Positions 1-7,680 of a stretch of 26,159 nucleotides of DNA are shown in pieces. Position 1 is the first letter of the stretch; each line of letters starts with the position of its first letter. The translations under genes and the position numbers were made by a program. The notes beneath the pieces are model-generated. The model did not search any database. It saw only the letters and a list, made by a program, of their open reading frames with translations, and was not told where the DNA came from. The DNA lies in assembly GCA_009918865.1 (NCBI GenBank), contig RGCY01000003.1, positions 1-26,159 on the forward strand, in the 5' to 3' direction. This DNA comes from Actinomycetota bacterium (GTDB lineage Bacteria; Actinomycetota; Actinomycetes; S36-B12; UBA5976).

Positions 1-395
1 TTGATGGTTGCGTAATAGATTGGCAAGTACGGGTCGTCGATTGGCGTAATCCACGTTCCATGTTTCTCGCCAAGGTTTCCAAGTGTGTTAGCGAGTTCGG
101 GGTCTCCGGCGAAGTCAAAAGGGATTTGCTTCATGCCGCGCGGCAGTTCTTCTGATGTGAACAATCCGTGTCGACGGTCATGTGACGTCACAACCCATTC
201 GACCGTGGTGGCCCAGTGTGAGTCCAGCACCACCACAGTGTCGTAATCCAAGGTCTCAAAAACGTCCTTGCGCAGTTGGTTTAGCCCCGTGACAAGAGTG
301 ATTTCCTTGCCTTCATTTAGCTCATACCGAATTTCCTGCGGCAGCATGATTGTGGGCACATGTGCAAGCAGCCCTGCCCCGACAACTTCACCCAT
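1..395 (-). CDS. hpaD: 3,4-dihydroxyphenylacetate 2,3-dioxygenase (HpaD-type class III extradiol dioxygenase), N-terminal part
   Basis: The gene runs off the left edge, leaving about 131 N-terminal residues that begin MGEVVGAGLLAHVPTIMLP. The family opens the ring of 3,4-dihydroxyphenylacetate (homoprotocatechuate) next to the diol, using Fe(II) or Mn(II). Visible family features are the early HVP histidine (about residue 12), the motif VVVLDSHW, whose His is a likely metal ligand, and FTSEELPRGM. These align well with my recollection of E. coli HpaD (HVPSM, DTHW, YTSNELP). The ATG overlaps the stop of hpaE by 8 bp (388-395), so the two are translationally coupled and transcribed together. 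The rest of the active site lies outside the window. Substrate choice is inferred from the neighbouring hpaE; a related LigB-superfamily catechol dioxygenase is the main alternative. Confidence 0.85.
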   Translation of the reverse strand, partial: MGEVVGAGLLAHVPTIMLPQEIRYELNEGKEITLVTGLNQLRKDVFETLDYDTVVVLDSHWATTVEWVVTSHDRRHGLFTSEELPRGMKQIPFDFAGDPELANTLGNLGEKHGTWITPIDDPYLPIYYATI

Positions 396-1863
396 GAGCG
401 GCACCGTCCTTCCATCCGTTTGGTGAGAACACTGTGTTCTTGACATCTGAATAGAAGTCAAATGACCAAGTGCCACCTTCGCGACCGACTCCAGACTTAC
501 GAGAGCCGCCGAAAGGTGCACGCAAATCACGAACAAAGAAGCAGTTGACCCAAATGGTGCCGGCGACAAGTTGCTTCGTTACGCGTTCAGCACGCGCACG
601 GTCACCGGTTGCAACGACGGCTGCCAAACCAAACTCAGTGCCGTTGGCCATGTGCACCGCCTCTTCATCGCTGCTGAAAGTTTGCATGGTCAACACTGGG
701 CCAAAGACTTCTTCACACACAATCTCATCGGAGGGAGTGCGGGGATGAATCAGTGTCGGCTGGTAGTACAGGTTGTCTGCACCCGCGCGGTTACCACCGA
801 AGACGATGTCGGCTCCGGATTCGCGAGCACGCTGCACAAATCCATCAATGCGTTCCAAGTGTTCAGGGTGAATTTGCGGACCCATGTCCGTTGCTTCATC
901 GCGTGGATCGCCTTGCTTGATGCGGCTGACTCGCTCAGCGAATGCTTCCTTGAACTGTGGCGCAATGGTTTCGTGCACTAGCAGTCGTGTGCCTGCCAAG
1001 CACACTTGGCCGGCGTTGTCGTACTGCTCCGTTGCAAGTGTGACGGCAAGATCCAAGTCCGAATCGTCAAAAATGATTGTGGGGCTCTTGCCCCCAAGCT
1101 CAAATGAGCAGGGCGTCAGGTTCTCTGCGGCGGCGCGCGCAACAAGTTTCGCTGTTGGAACAGAGCCAGTGAAGGAAATTCGGGAAATCCCTGAGTGCGC
1201 CACAAGTGCAGCACCGGCTTCTTCGCCATAGCCCTGCACAAGGTTGAAAACGCCAGCTGGTAGCCCTGCTTCAACCGTGATGTCGGCAAAGATGGAAGCG
1301 GTCAGCGGTGTCCACTCCGCTGGTTTGAGAATCACAGTGTCACCACTTGCCAGAGCCGGGGCAATCTTCCATGTTGCGAGCATCAGTGGCGCATTCCACG
1401 GAGTGATGAGCGCGGTCACGCCCGCTGGGTCCCAGGAAACAATGTTGGTGTGACCACGAGTTTCGAATGGTTCGTGGTGAAGGTCGTTGATGAGGTAGTC
1501 AGCGAAGAACCGGAAGTTGTGTGCGACGCGTGGCATCACGCCGCGTCGGTGAGAACGCAGTAGCGCACCGTTATCCGTGGTCTCAACAATGGCCAGTTCC
1601 TCAAGACGACGTTCAACAATGTCGGCAATCCGATGCATGATTTCCGCACGCTGTGCTGGTGTCGTCGCAGCCCATCCGGGAAACGCAGCCCGAGCGGCCG
1701 TAACTGCGGCATCAACCTCGTTGCGACCACCGCGCGCGATATCCGCTAAGTGAGCGCCGTCAATTGGGGAGTGGTCAGCGAATGTCTCAGCAGATGACAC
1801 GCGTTGGCCGCCAATGAAGTGCCGGGTGTCAACCTCAACGCCAGCGACGGTGACGGTGGTCAT
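388..1863 (-). CDS. hpaE: 5-carboxymethyl-2-hydroxymuconate semialdehyde dehydrogenase (HpaE-like aldehyde dehydrogenase)
   Basis: This is a full-length NAD(P)-dependent aldehyde dehydrogenase of 491 residues. In the homoprotocatechuate pathway HpaE oxidises the ring-cleavage semialdehyde made by HpaD. Visible motifs are TPWNAPL with the oxyanion Asn (about N157), VILKPAEWTPL with the cofactor-binding Lys (about K180), FELGGKSP with the general-base Glu (about E255) and NAGQVCLAG with the nucleophile Cys (about C288). The C-terminal NCFFVRDLRAPFGG...GREGG is the version typical of the HpaE subgroup. I chose the ATG at 1863 because GGAGG stands 4 nt upstream of it; an in-frame ATG 30 nt further upstream lacks this. 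It is cotranscribed with hpaD. A betaine-aldehyde or gamma-glutamyl-aminobutyraldehyde dehydrogenase is possible but less well supported. Confidence 0.85.
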   Translation of the reverse strand: MTTVTVAGVEVDTRHFIGGQRVSSAETFADHSPIDGAHLADIARGGRNEVDAAVTAARAAFPGWAATTPAQRAEIMHRIADIVERRLEELAIVETTDNGALLRSHRRGVMPRVAHNFRFFADYLINDLHHEPFETRGHTNIVSWDPAGVTALITPWNAPLMLATWKIAPALASGDTVILKPAEWTPLTASIFADITVEAGLPAGVFNLVQGYGEEAGAALVAHSGISRISFTGSVPTAKLVARAAAENLTPCSFELGGKSPTIIFDDSDLDLAVTLATEQYDNAGQVCLAGTRLLVHETIAPQFKEAFAERVSRIKQGDPRDEATDMGPQIHPEHLERIDGFVQRARESGADIVFGGNRAGADNLYYQPTLIHPRTPSDEIVCEEVFGPVLTMQTFSSDEEAVHMANGTEFGLAAVVATGDRARAERVTKQLVAGTIWVNCFFVRDLRAPFGGSRKSGVGREGGTWSFDFYSDVKNTVFSPNGWKDGAAHG

Positions 1864-1916
1864 GAATCCTCCGTCCAGAGCCTGCCTCAGCAAGCGTGGA
1901 TTGCAGTTCTAAAGTC

Positions 1917-1934
1917 ATTCGTACCCTAACGAAT
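1917..1934. promoter_or_regulatory. Palindromic operator candidate between hpaE and the PuuD-like gene
   Basis: ATTCGTACCCTAACGAAT has perfect 6-bp inverted arms around a 6-bp centre. It lies 53 nt upstream of hpaE and just upstream of the -10 box of the divergent hydrolase gene. The reverse-strand centre reads TAGGGT, which itself could serve as a -10 box. A 14/18 match occurs at 3179-3196, at the 5' end of marR. The arm size and spacing suit a MarR-family dimer; regulator identity is inferred. Confidence 0.55.
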
Positions 1935-1944
1935 TTCCCTGGAT

Positions 1945-1950
1945 TACGCT
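1945..1950 (+). promoter_or_regulatory. -10 box of a leaderless promoter for the PuuD-like gene
   Basis: TACGCT fits the actinobacterial TANNNT -10 pattern and ends 6 nt before the ATG at 1957. No Shine-Dalgarno sequence is present, so the transcript probably starts at or next to the start codon. No clear -35 box is visible; the palindrome at 1917-1934 occupies that region. Confidence 0.5.
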
Positions 1951-1956
1951 GCCCCC

Positions 1957-2643
1957 ATGCGTCCCCGAATCGCCGTACTTGGTCGCTTCGCTGCCAAGGT
2001 GGATGTGCTGCGGCACCCCGGTGTCGTCATCTCGCGCCCGTTGGCCGAAACCATTTGGAGAGCCGGCGGCGACCCAGTGACGTTGCTTCCCGTGGATAGT
2101 CCGGATGGCAAGGACTGGAGTTCCCGACTGACCGGGGTGGACGGCATTCTCATGCCAGGTGGTGGGGATGTTGACCCTGCCTGCTTTGGTGCAACTGACG
2201 TTCATCCAGAGGTCTACGGCGTTAATGCAGTGCAGGATGCCACTGACATCTCAATGATTCAGTGGGCGGTTGAACGTGCTGTTCCATTGCTGGCCATCTG
2301 CCGTGGATTTCAGGTGCTGAACGTGGCGCTCGGGGGCACCTTGGAGCAGCACTTTGATGCCCCACACCGCCATCAACGTCACCACATCAACGTTAAAGCC
2401 GAGCACGAACTTATTGGCGTGACAAGCGAGCGGATTGATGTGTCCTGCCATCATCACCAGCGCATCGACACACTCGCCGAAGGTTTGACCGCCGTTGCGT
2501 GGGCTGATGATGGCACTGTCGAGGCCGCAGTGGCAGGGCCTGAGTTGGTGGCCGTGCAGTGGCACCCAGAAGACATTGCTGCTGATGACGACGCCCAACA
2601 GAGAATTGTCGACGCATTTATTACGAGGGTGCGCGGTTCGTAG
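1957..2643 (+). CDS. Gamma-glutamyl-gamma-aminobutyrate hydrolase family protein (PuuD-like class I glutamine amidotransferase)
   Basis: The protein has 228 residues and belongs to peptidase family C26. PuuD removes glutamate from gamma-glutamyl-GABA in the gamma-glutamylated putrescine pathway. The sequence shows GILMPGGGDVDP (about 63-74), the nucleophile elbow AICRGFQVLNVALGG with C115, and QWHPED with H203 and E205, which complete the catalytic triad. Length and motif order match free-standing PuuD-type hydrolases rather than a synthetase-linked amidotransferase domain. The gene diverges from hpaE and appears leaderless. Together with the ligase at 5438 and the permease at 8688 it suggests a gamma-glutamyl-amine pathway. 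The exact substrate is unknown, and the neighbouring aromatic genes leave room for a gamma-glutamyl conjugate of an aromatic amine. Confidence 0.85.
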   Translation: MRPRIAVLGRFAAKVDVLRHPGVVISRPLAETIWRAGGDPVTLLPVDSPDGKDWSSRLTGVDGILMPGGGDVDPACFGATDVHPEVYGVNAVQDATDISMIQWAVERAVPLLAICRGFQVLNVALGGTLEQHFDAPHRHQRHHINVKAEHELIGVTSERIDVSCHHHQRIDTLAEGLTAVAWADDGTVEAAVAGPELVAVQWHPEDIAADDDAQQRIVDAFITRVRGS

Positions 2644-2663
2644 CGAACCCTCCTAGGTAGTGC

Positions 2664-3215
2664 TCACTCGCGTTCAGTCGCGAGCACGAGTGCACGCAAA
2701 CCTTCGGTCAACTCACCAAGCCGACGCTTGCCAATCTCGCTCACCAAATCCGCCTCAGTTGCGTTGAAGGCGGGGAAAAGCCGTGTCATCAGACGGCGAC
2801 CGCGTTGCGTGAGCGACACCTCAACAAGCCGTCCATCTGTGGTGCTGCGGCTCCGCAGCACCAACCCCCGACCTTCAAGGGTGTCAAGCACGCCCGTCAG
2901 GGTGGCTTTGGAGAAACCGGCTTCAGCCGCGATATCGCGCGTTTCAATTGGTTCCCAGATCCAGGTGACCCACAGGACGACGAACGCGGTCCAACTCAGG
3001 TCATGCTTGGCGAGCACCGACCGTTCAAGGTGATTACGCACAGAATTTGCTGCGCGAAACAGGTTCGAGCAGGCAGCCATTGCTGCCATGTCAACCGGCA
3101 TCCCGCCGAGTCGTTCAGCGACAGCGTGTTCAGTTTCGCTGAGTGTGTGGGTTCCCGGCACGCGTTGAAGTCTGCCATACTCATTTGGGTACGAACGATT
3201 GTTACCGTTGGTCAC
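2664..3215 (-). CDS. MarR-family transcriptional regulator
   Basis: The protein has up to 183 residues and a winged helix-turn-helix. The region from about residue 85 to 140 carries IETRDIAAEAGFSKATLTG (recognition region), LEGRGLVLRSRS and the wing TTDGRLVEVSLTQRG, all typical of MarR. These regulators are dimeric repressors that often respond to aromatic acids; HpaR of E. coli, which controls the hpa genes, is one. The GTG start at 3215 is the furthest upstream choice. A GTG at 3161 (V19) or the ATG at 3101 (M39) is possible, because an operator-like sequence at 3179-3196 overlaps the first codons and a plausible -35/-10 pair (CTGACG, 16 nt, AACAAT) would place transcription start near 3188. 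It is convergent with the PuuD-like gene and divergent from the P450. Regulation of hpaDE is inferred. Confidence 0.8.
   Translation of the reverse strand: MTNGNNRSYPNEYGRLQRVPGTHTLSETEHAVAERLGGMPVDMAAMAACSNLFRAANSVRNHLERSVLAKHDLSWTAFVVLWVTWIWEPIETRDIAAEAGFSKATLTGVLDTLEGRGLVLRSRSTTDGRLVEVSLTQRGRRLMTRLFPAFNATEADLVSEIGKRRLGELTEGLRALVLATERE
3179..3196. promoter_or_regulatory. Second copy of the operator-like motif at the 5' end of marR
   Basis: On the minus strand this reads GTTCGTACCCAAATGAGT, matching the palindrome at 1917-1934 at 14 of 18 positions, including the core TTCGTACCC. It lies within the first codons of marR as drawn, or in its promoter if translation begins further in. It is 85 nt upstream of the P450 start. 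This placement would suit autoregulation of marR and control of the P450. Confidence 0.45.
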
Positions 3216-3280
3216 TGAACGTCAGCGGCACGGCAACACGACCGCACGACTGGTAGCCGAAAACAATGCAGAGGTGTTTG

Positions 3281-4531
3281 ATGACAACTGCCACTGAGAT
3301 GCGCTTAGACAACCTGGACCTATTCGAAGCAGGTCCGCCGTGGGCTGCATTTGATGAATTGCGTGAACACGACCCAGTGCACTGGGATAGAGAAGATGCG
3401 CCGAATCATGGTTTTTGGTCAATCACTCGCTACCACGACATCGTGAATGTCTTGCGCGATGCGACCACGTTTTCAAGTGAAGTTGGTGCCGCGAATCTCG
3501 AAGAGTTGGATTCCGAACAGCTTGATGTGCGTAAGTCAATGTTGGAGACGGATGGCGAACGCCATCGTGCACTTCGCAAGATGATGCAGGGAGAGTTCAC
3601 GCCAAAGGCGGTCGCAGGCTACGAAACATTTCTGCGAGGGCTCACCGCGAGCACCCTCGATGCCGCACTGCCGCAAGGTGAGTTCGACTTTGTGAAAGAG
3701 GTCAGCGCTGACTTCCCAATTCGAGTGCTCGCGCGCATGCTCGGCGTGCCTGACCAAGACACCGGTCAACTCATTGAGTGGGGAAATCGGATGGTTGGGA
3801 ACACAGACCCCGAACATGCTGATGTGCTCCTAGGTAGTGAGGAAAGTGAGGAGTATCGGTTGCTGCCATTCCGGTCTCCGGCCGCTCTTGAGGTATTTGA
3901 GTACGGGCGGAACTTGCGTGACCAGCGCCTTGGCAAAGATGGCGTGGACCTAGTTTCCAAACTCGTCAACGCAGTCCCGATTGACGGCAGGGCACTTGAT
4001 GACCGTGACTTTCGCAACTACTTCTTGCTCTTAGTTGTCGCCGGAAACGAGACGACGCGTCACGCCATCAGCCACACCATGAATGCACTGATTGACCACC
4101 CTGAAACTATCGCGTTGCTACAAGAACGCCCGGACCTCATTCCCTGGGCAGTTGAGGAGTTCCTGCGCTGGGGCTCGCCGGTGTATCACTTCCGTCGCAC
4201 TGCGACAAAAGATGTGCAGATGCACGGGAAAGAAATCAAAGCCGGTGACAAAGTCGTCGTGTGGTTCGCTTCCGGGAACCGTGATTCCGCGGTTTTCAAC
4301 GATCCCTACACGTTTGATGTGCAGCGAACTCCGAATGAACACATGACCTTTGGTCGTGGCGGTCCGCATTTGTGTCTAGGAAATGCTTTGGCGCGACTTG
4401 AGATTCAAATCATGTTCGAAACACTTCTGCCGCGGATTTCAAGAGTTGAACGAGTTGGTGAAGTTGAGCGACTTCGGAGCAACTTCGTGAACGGAATCAA
4501 GCGATTTCCGGTCAGGGTCACTCCGGCCTAG
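3281..4531 (+). CDS. Cytochrome P450 monooxygenase
   Basis: This is a soluble bacterial class I P450 of 416 residues, needing a separate ferredoxin and reductase that are not in the window. Visible motifs are the I-helix LLVVAGNETTRHA (about 250-262) with the oxygen-activating E-T pair, the K-helix ExxR (E293-R296) and the haem loop FGRGGPHLCLG (357-367) with C365 as the iron ligand. The haem loop is one residue longer than the common FGxGxHxCxG form, as in the CYP124/125/142 group of lipid and steroid side-chain hydroxylases; FWSITRYHDI near the N-terminus also fits that group. I chose the ATG at 3281 because GAGG lies 6 nt upstream (3271-3274); another ATG at 3266 has no such site. The substrate is not evident from sequence. 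Confidence 0.9.
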   Translation: MTTATEMRLDNLDLFEAGPPWAAFDELREHDPVHWDREDAPNHGFWSITRYHDIVNVLRDATTFSSEVGAANLEELDSEQLDVRKSMLETDGERHRALRKMMQGEFTPKAVAGYETFLRGLTASTLDAALPQGEFDFVKEVSADFPIRVLARMLGVPDQDTGQLIEWGNRMVGNTDPEHADVLLGSEESEEYRLLPFRSPAALEVFEYGRNLRDQRLGKDGVDLVSKLVNAVPIDGRALDDRDFRNYFLLLVVAGNETTRHAISHTMNALIDHPETIALLQERPDLIPWAVEEFLRWGSPVYHFRRTATKDVQMHGKEIKAGDKVVVWFASGNRDSAVFNDPYTFDVQRTPNEHMTFGRGGPHLCLGNALARLEIQIMFETLLPRISRVERVGEVERLRSNFVNGIKRFPVRVTPA

Positions 4532-4566
4532 GTCTCGCGCGCACAAATTGGTACGGCGCGACCTAG
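4528..4566. terminator. Hairpin between convergent genes, possible bidirectional terminator
   Basis: The arms CTAGGTCTCGCGC and GCGCGACCTAG pair over 11 bp with small asymmetry (the left arm has an extra T and C) around a loop of about 15 nt. The left arm contains the P450 stop codon. No U-tract follows on either strand, so it may act with Rho or only block 3' decay. A second, smaller hairpin (GCCCGG...CCGGGC, 4597-4619) covers the end of the facing gene. Confidence 0.45.
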
Positions 4567-4604
4567 ACAGGGTTAACTCCAAGGTGCGCAGATCTAGCCC
4601 GGTC

Positions 4605-5312
4605 CTAGATAAGCCGGGCGACGCGTCTTAAGTACGCCTCAACGAGCGCATCAGCGCGCTGTGCTGCGTCGGCATCAAATGTTTTTGTCATCGCCAACAG
4701 CGCGGCTGGGTCTTGCCCATCTTTTTCCAGTGCCGGAATGCCATCAGTGTCGCACCAGAGTTGAAGTGTGTGACTCGTGACTTCAGGATGGAACTGCACG
4801 CCCATCGTGCGCCCAATCGTGAATGCCTGCGAAGCAACCGATGAGCGAGCGATTTCAGTTGCGCCCGGAGGAAGTGTCCATCGGTCGTAGTGCCATTGAA
4901 ACCATGGACCGTGCGGAACCAGTGTCGTGTCATCGCTATGCACAACATGCCAACCAATTTCTGCTTTTGGTCCGGGTGCGACTGAACCACCGAGAGCTCG
5001 TGCAAGTGATTGCCCACCGAAGCAAATGCCAAAAATCGGAATGTCAGCCGCATGCGCGCCGGCGAGCCACTTCAATTCAGGGAGCAGCCAGTTACCGACG
5101 CTTGCGTCATCCCACGCACCCCATGGAGCGCCCATCGGCACCAACACATCAAACTGACTGGCATCGGGATGCTCAAATGAAACGTTGGGAGTCAGGTAAG
5201 ACTCCTGTGGCACCACCACCGCTTCAACAATGTCAAAGCCGCGTCGCGAAAAGGCTTCAGCAACCGGCCCAGGCGGGCTGACATGGTCGTGTTGCAAGAA
5301 CAGTGCGCGCAT
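4605..5312 (-). CDS. Class I glutamine amidotransferase (GMP-synthase-like GATase domain protein)
   Basis: This free-standing amidotransferase-fold protein has 235 residues. The nucleophile elbow IFGICFGGQSLARALGG contains C97, and VQFHPEV contains H175 and E177, so the catalytic triad is complete. No synthetase domain follows, which fits the stand-alone GATase1 group often found beside glutamine-synthetase-like amine ligases, where members may hydrolyse gamma-glutamyl bonds. I chose the ATG at 5312 because AAAGGAG stands just upstream; an in-frame codon 15 nt further out lacks it. It is divergent from the ligase gene at 5438 with 125 nt between them. It is only distantly similar to the PuuD-like protein at 1957, so the cluster has two different GATase-fold hydrolase candidates. 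The substrate is not known. Confidence 0.8.
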   Translation of the reverse strand: MRALFLQHDHVSPPGPVAEAFSRRGFDIVEAVVVPQESYLTPNVSFEHPDASQFDVLVPMGAPWGAWDDASVGNWLLPELKWLAGAHAADIPIFGICFGGQSLARALGGSVAPGPKAEIGWHVVHSDDTTLVPHGPWFQWHYDRWTLPPGATEIARSSVASQAFTIGRTMGVQFHPEVTSHTLQLWCDTDGIPALEKDGQDPAALLAMTKTFDADAAQRADALVEAYLRRVARLI

Positions 5313-5364
5313 GGTGACTCCTTTCACACCGAGCTGGCATAGTCGATGACGCGTGCAGCCTGCC

Positions 5365-5389
5365 GCGAGCGCTCGCCACGCCCTAGTAT
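5365..5389 (+). promoter_or_regulatory. Promoter of the GS-like gene with a 12-bp palindrome in its spacer
   Basis: TAGTAT at 5384-5389 is a good -10 box. The spacer contains a perfect palindrome, GCGAGCGCTCGC (5365-5376), ending 7 bp before it, a position where a bound repressor would block RNA polymerase. No clear -35 box is visible. The leader to the ATG at 5438 would be about 40 nt. The same palindrome lies 53 nt upstream of the divergent amidotransferase. Confidence 0.4.
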
Positions 5390-5437
5390 CGCGCCCGAAC
5401 CTCGTGCCAGCCCGGCAGCACTCAATGGGAGCGAAAC

Positions 5438-6787
5438 ATGAGCCTTGATTTATCCGCTTTCAAGCGCGAACTTGAAGCACGCGACATCGACATTGTTCGA
5501 GTCATGTACTGCGATGTACTAGGAATTCCGCGGTCAAAGGACATGCTCGTCTCCCAGATTGAGCGGTCCATGGAGCATGGCCCAGCGTTTTGTCAGGGAG
5601 TGTGGTTCACGACCACCCGTGGCGGTGTGAATGATGGCAAAGGCTCGGCCAGCGACGGTCTGCCAGATTTGATTACGCGCGCTGACCTAGCCACGGCACA
5701 TGACGCCCCCTGGGAGCCAGGCGTTTGTTACGTGATTGCAGATTCATTCAACGCTGATGGCAGCGAAAGCGAGATTGCGCCACGGTCGGTTTTGCGACGC
5801 GTGGTTGCGCAGTTTGCGGAACTTGGTCTCACTCCCATCATGGGTCCGGAGTTGGAGTTCTACCTCGCCGACCAAACTGAAGAAGGCACGTGGAAGCGCG
5901 CAATCAACAAGACCGGCCGCGTCTACATGACGGGGTCACTTGTGGACCCGGATGGCATCTTCCTGGAGATGCTGCGCGACTTAGATGAATTTGGCATCGG
6001 CGTATTCGCCGGTAATCATGAGTTCTCGCCATCGCAGTACGAAATCAACATTTGGCACAGCGATGCGCTTGACGCCGCAGACCGCACGTTCTTCCTCAAG
6101 GCAGGCATCAAAGAAATGGCTGCGCAGATGGGGATGCTTGCTACATTCCTTGGCAAACCATGGAATGACGAAGGCGGTAGTGGCTATCACCTGCACTTCT
6201 CGGTTAACGACGCATCCGGCACAAATGTGATGGCGCAAGGCAACGACTTGACGGATGTCGCTCGTTACATGATTGGTGGACTACTCAAGCACGCCGATGC
6301 TGTGAGTGCTTTTAGTAATCCAACGGTCAACGCATTCAAGCGGCTGGGTCCGGACACGTTGGCTCCGTATCGCAAGAACTGGGGCTACGACAACCGCACC
6401 ACGATGGTGCGCATTCCGCCGGAACGTGGTGCAGGTGCGCGCCTCGAACTACGCGTCGGTGATGGGGCCGCAAACCCGTACGTGATTGCAGCAGCAGTGC
6501 TCGCGGCGGCGCTTGATGGTGTGCGCAACAAGATTGAGCCGCCGGCAGCGTCCGAGAGTTGGTCTTATGCAGATGAGTCGTCGCCAACGCTGCCCGAGAC
6601 TTTCAGTGATGCCCTTGACGCGCTTGAAGCAAATGACGCCATCAAGGATGTGCTTGGCTCAGTGTTCGTGGAAACTTTCTTGACGATGAAGCGCGATGAA
6701 ATTGAGCGCTACTCCGCCGAAGTTTCAGATACGAGCACGCGAGAAGTCACACAGTGGGAACTGGACGAATACTTGCTCGATTACTGA
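5438..6787 (+). CDS. Glutamine-synthetase-family gamma-glutamyl-amine ligase (GlnA-like / PuuA-like)
   Basis: The 449-residue protein has the GS fold but differs from canonical GlnA. ATP- and metal-site motifs are MGPELEFYL (about 135-143), GNHEFSPSQYEI (192-203), GSGYHLHFS (247-255), DNRTTMVRIP (318-327) and RLELRVGDGAANPY (335-348). The usual GSGMHVHQS is changed and I see no adenylylation-site tyrosine loop of the GlnA type. Family members of this kind join glutamate to polyamines, ethanolamine or other amines at ATP cost, which protects the amine during catabolism. GGGAG upstream of the ATG supports the start. It is divergent from an amidotransferase and close to a DUF2127 gene. The amine substrate cannot be read from the sequence; a role in nitrogen assimilation as a true glutamine synthetase is unlikely. 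Confidence 0.85.
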   Translation: MSLDLSAFKRELEARDIDIVRVMYCDVLGIPRSKDMLVSQIERSMEHGPAFCQGVWFTTTRGGVNDGKGSASDGLPDLITRADLATAHDAPWEPGVCYVIADSFNADGSESEIAPRSVLRRVVAQFAELGLTPIMGPELEFYLADQTEEGTWKRAINKTGRVYMTGSLVDPDGIFLEMLRDLDEFGIGVFAGNHEFSPSQYEINIWHSDALDAADRTFFLKAGIKEMAAQMGMLATFLGKPWNDEGGSGYHLHFSVNDASGTNVMAQGNDLTDVARYMIGGLLKHADAVSAFSNPTVNAFKRLGPDTLAPYRKNWGYDNRTTMVRIPPERGAGARLELRVGDGAANPYVIAAAVLAAALDGVRNKIEPPAASESWSYADESSPTLPETFSDALDALEANDAIKDVLGSVFVETFLTMKRDEIERYSAEVSDTSTREVTQWELDEYLLDY

Positions 6788-6799
6788 TGTCGGTGGCTT

Positions 6800-7672
6800 G
6801 TGGGTCGCGCTGACATCCTGCGGTCTCGGTGGATCAATCTGCGCTCCAAGCGTGAGCAGCGCTGGCTACTGCGCCGATGCGCCAAGGTGGGGCACATCGT
6901 TGCGCATCTTGACGACCAACAATTGTCAGTTCGACTCAGTGCAATGACGGCGACAGGCAGTCCTTTGCTTCGGTGCTTGCGGTGTTGTGAGTTCGTGAAC
7001 CCATCTGCGCAGGCTCTGGTTCACGTTGTCGCTCAGAACTCCATTGCGTTGTCGAATGTGCCACTCGTTGTGCGAGGCACCCACGGTCGCAGAGTTGCGC
7101 TATTACGGGTGCTCGCGGCGGAACGATTCGGCCGCGGTTTGGTGCTGGCTTTTGCCGCGGTAGGGGCGTTCAGCCTGGGCAGTCGCGCACCACAAGTGCT
7201 TGCGTGGTTACACAGAACTTCCGAGACGTTGGCGAAAGTATCCGTAGATCTCGGCATTGACGTCAGCGGTAAGGGCGTACTGCACAGCATCGAAAAACTG
7301 CTTTCGCTTTCCAATGGTGCTTACAACACGGTGGGTGCTGTCTTGCTGGGCTATGGCTTAGTGCAGGTCGCCGAAGGCATCGGATTGTGGGGTGCAAACC
7401 GTTGGGGGGAGTACCTTGCGGCGTCTGCCACAACGTTGTTTATCCCACTTGAGGTTTATGAGATCAACTCGCATCCAACAGCGCTGAAGTGGTTGGCATT
7501 GTCAATCAACATTGTCGTGGTTGTTTACCTCGTCTACCGGGGCCGCCTTTTCGGTGCTCGTGGTGGCCACGCTGGCTACTTGGTTGAAGTGCGCGATGCG
7601 ACCCTCATCGCAGATGAACTGCGTGCCCTCGGGCGTTCACCCGAGGAGCACAGCGCGCATCTCATCGTGTGA
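6800..7672 (+). CDS. DUF2127 family membrane protein
   Basis: The 290-residue protein has a basic cytoplasmic N-terminal region of about 100 residues ending in a CxxCC cluster (RCLRCCEFV, about 58-66), then the DUF2127 membrane region. About four membrane segments are visible, at roughly 113-133, 173-195, 206-222 and 230-246. Actinobacterial DUF2127 proteins commonly carry this preface with a short cysteine pair, which could bind a metal. The GTG start 12 nt after the GS-like stop suggests cotranscription; no strong ribosome site is seen. The gene ends 8 bp from the convergent gene's stop. No biochemical role is known to me for this family. Confidence 0.7.
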   Translation: MGRADILRSRWINLRSKREQRWLLRRCAKVGHIVAHLDDQQLSVRLSAMTATGSPLLRCLRCCEFVNPSAQALVHVVAQNSIALSNVPLVVRGTHGRRVALLRVLAAERFGRGLVLAFAAVGAFSLGSRAPQVLAWLHRTSETLAKVSVDLGIDVSGKGVLHSIEKLLSLSNGAYNTVGAVLLGYGLVQVAEGIGLWGANRWGEYLAASATTLFIPLEVYEINSHPTALKWLALSINIVVVVYLVYRGRLFGARGGHAGYLVEVRDATLIADELRALGRSPEEHSAHLIV

Positions 7673-7680
7673 GGTTCTGT

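Noticed and set aside
1864..1893. Ten-residue N-terminal extension of hpaE (start at 1893)
   Set aside because: The ATG at 1863 has GGAGG at good spacing and begins at the normal family position; the earlier ATG has no ribosome site.
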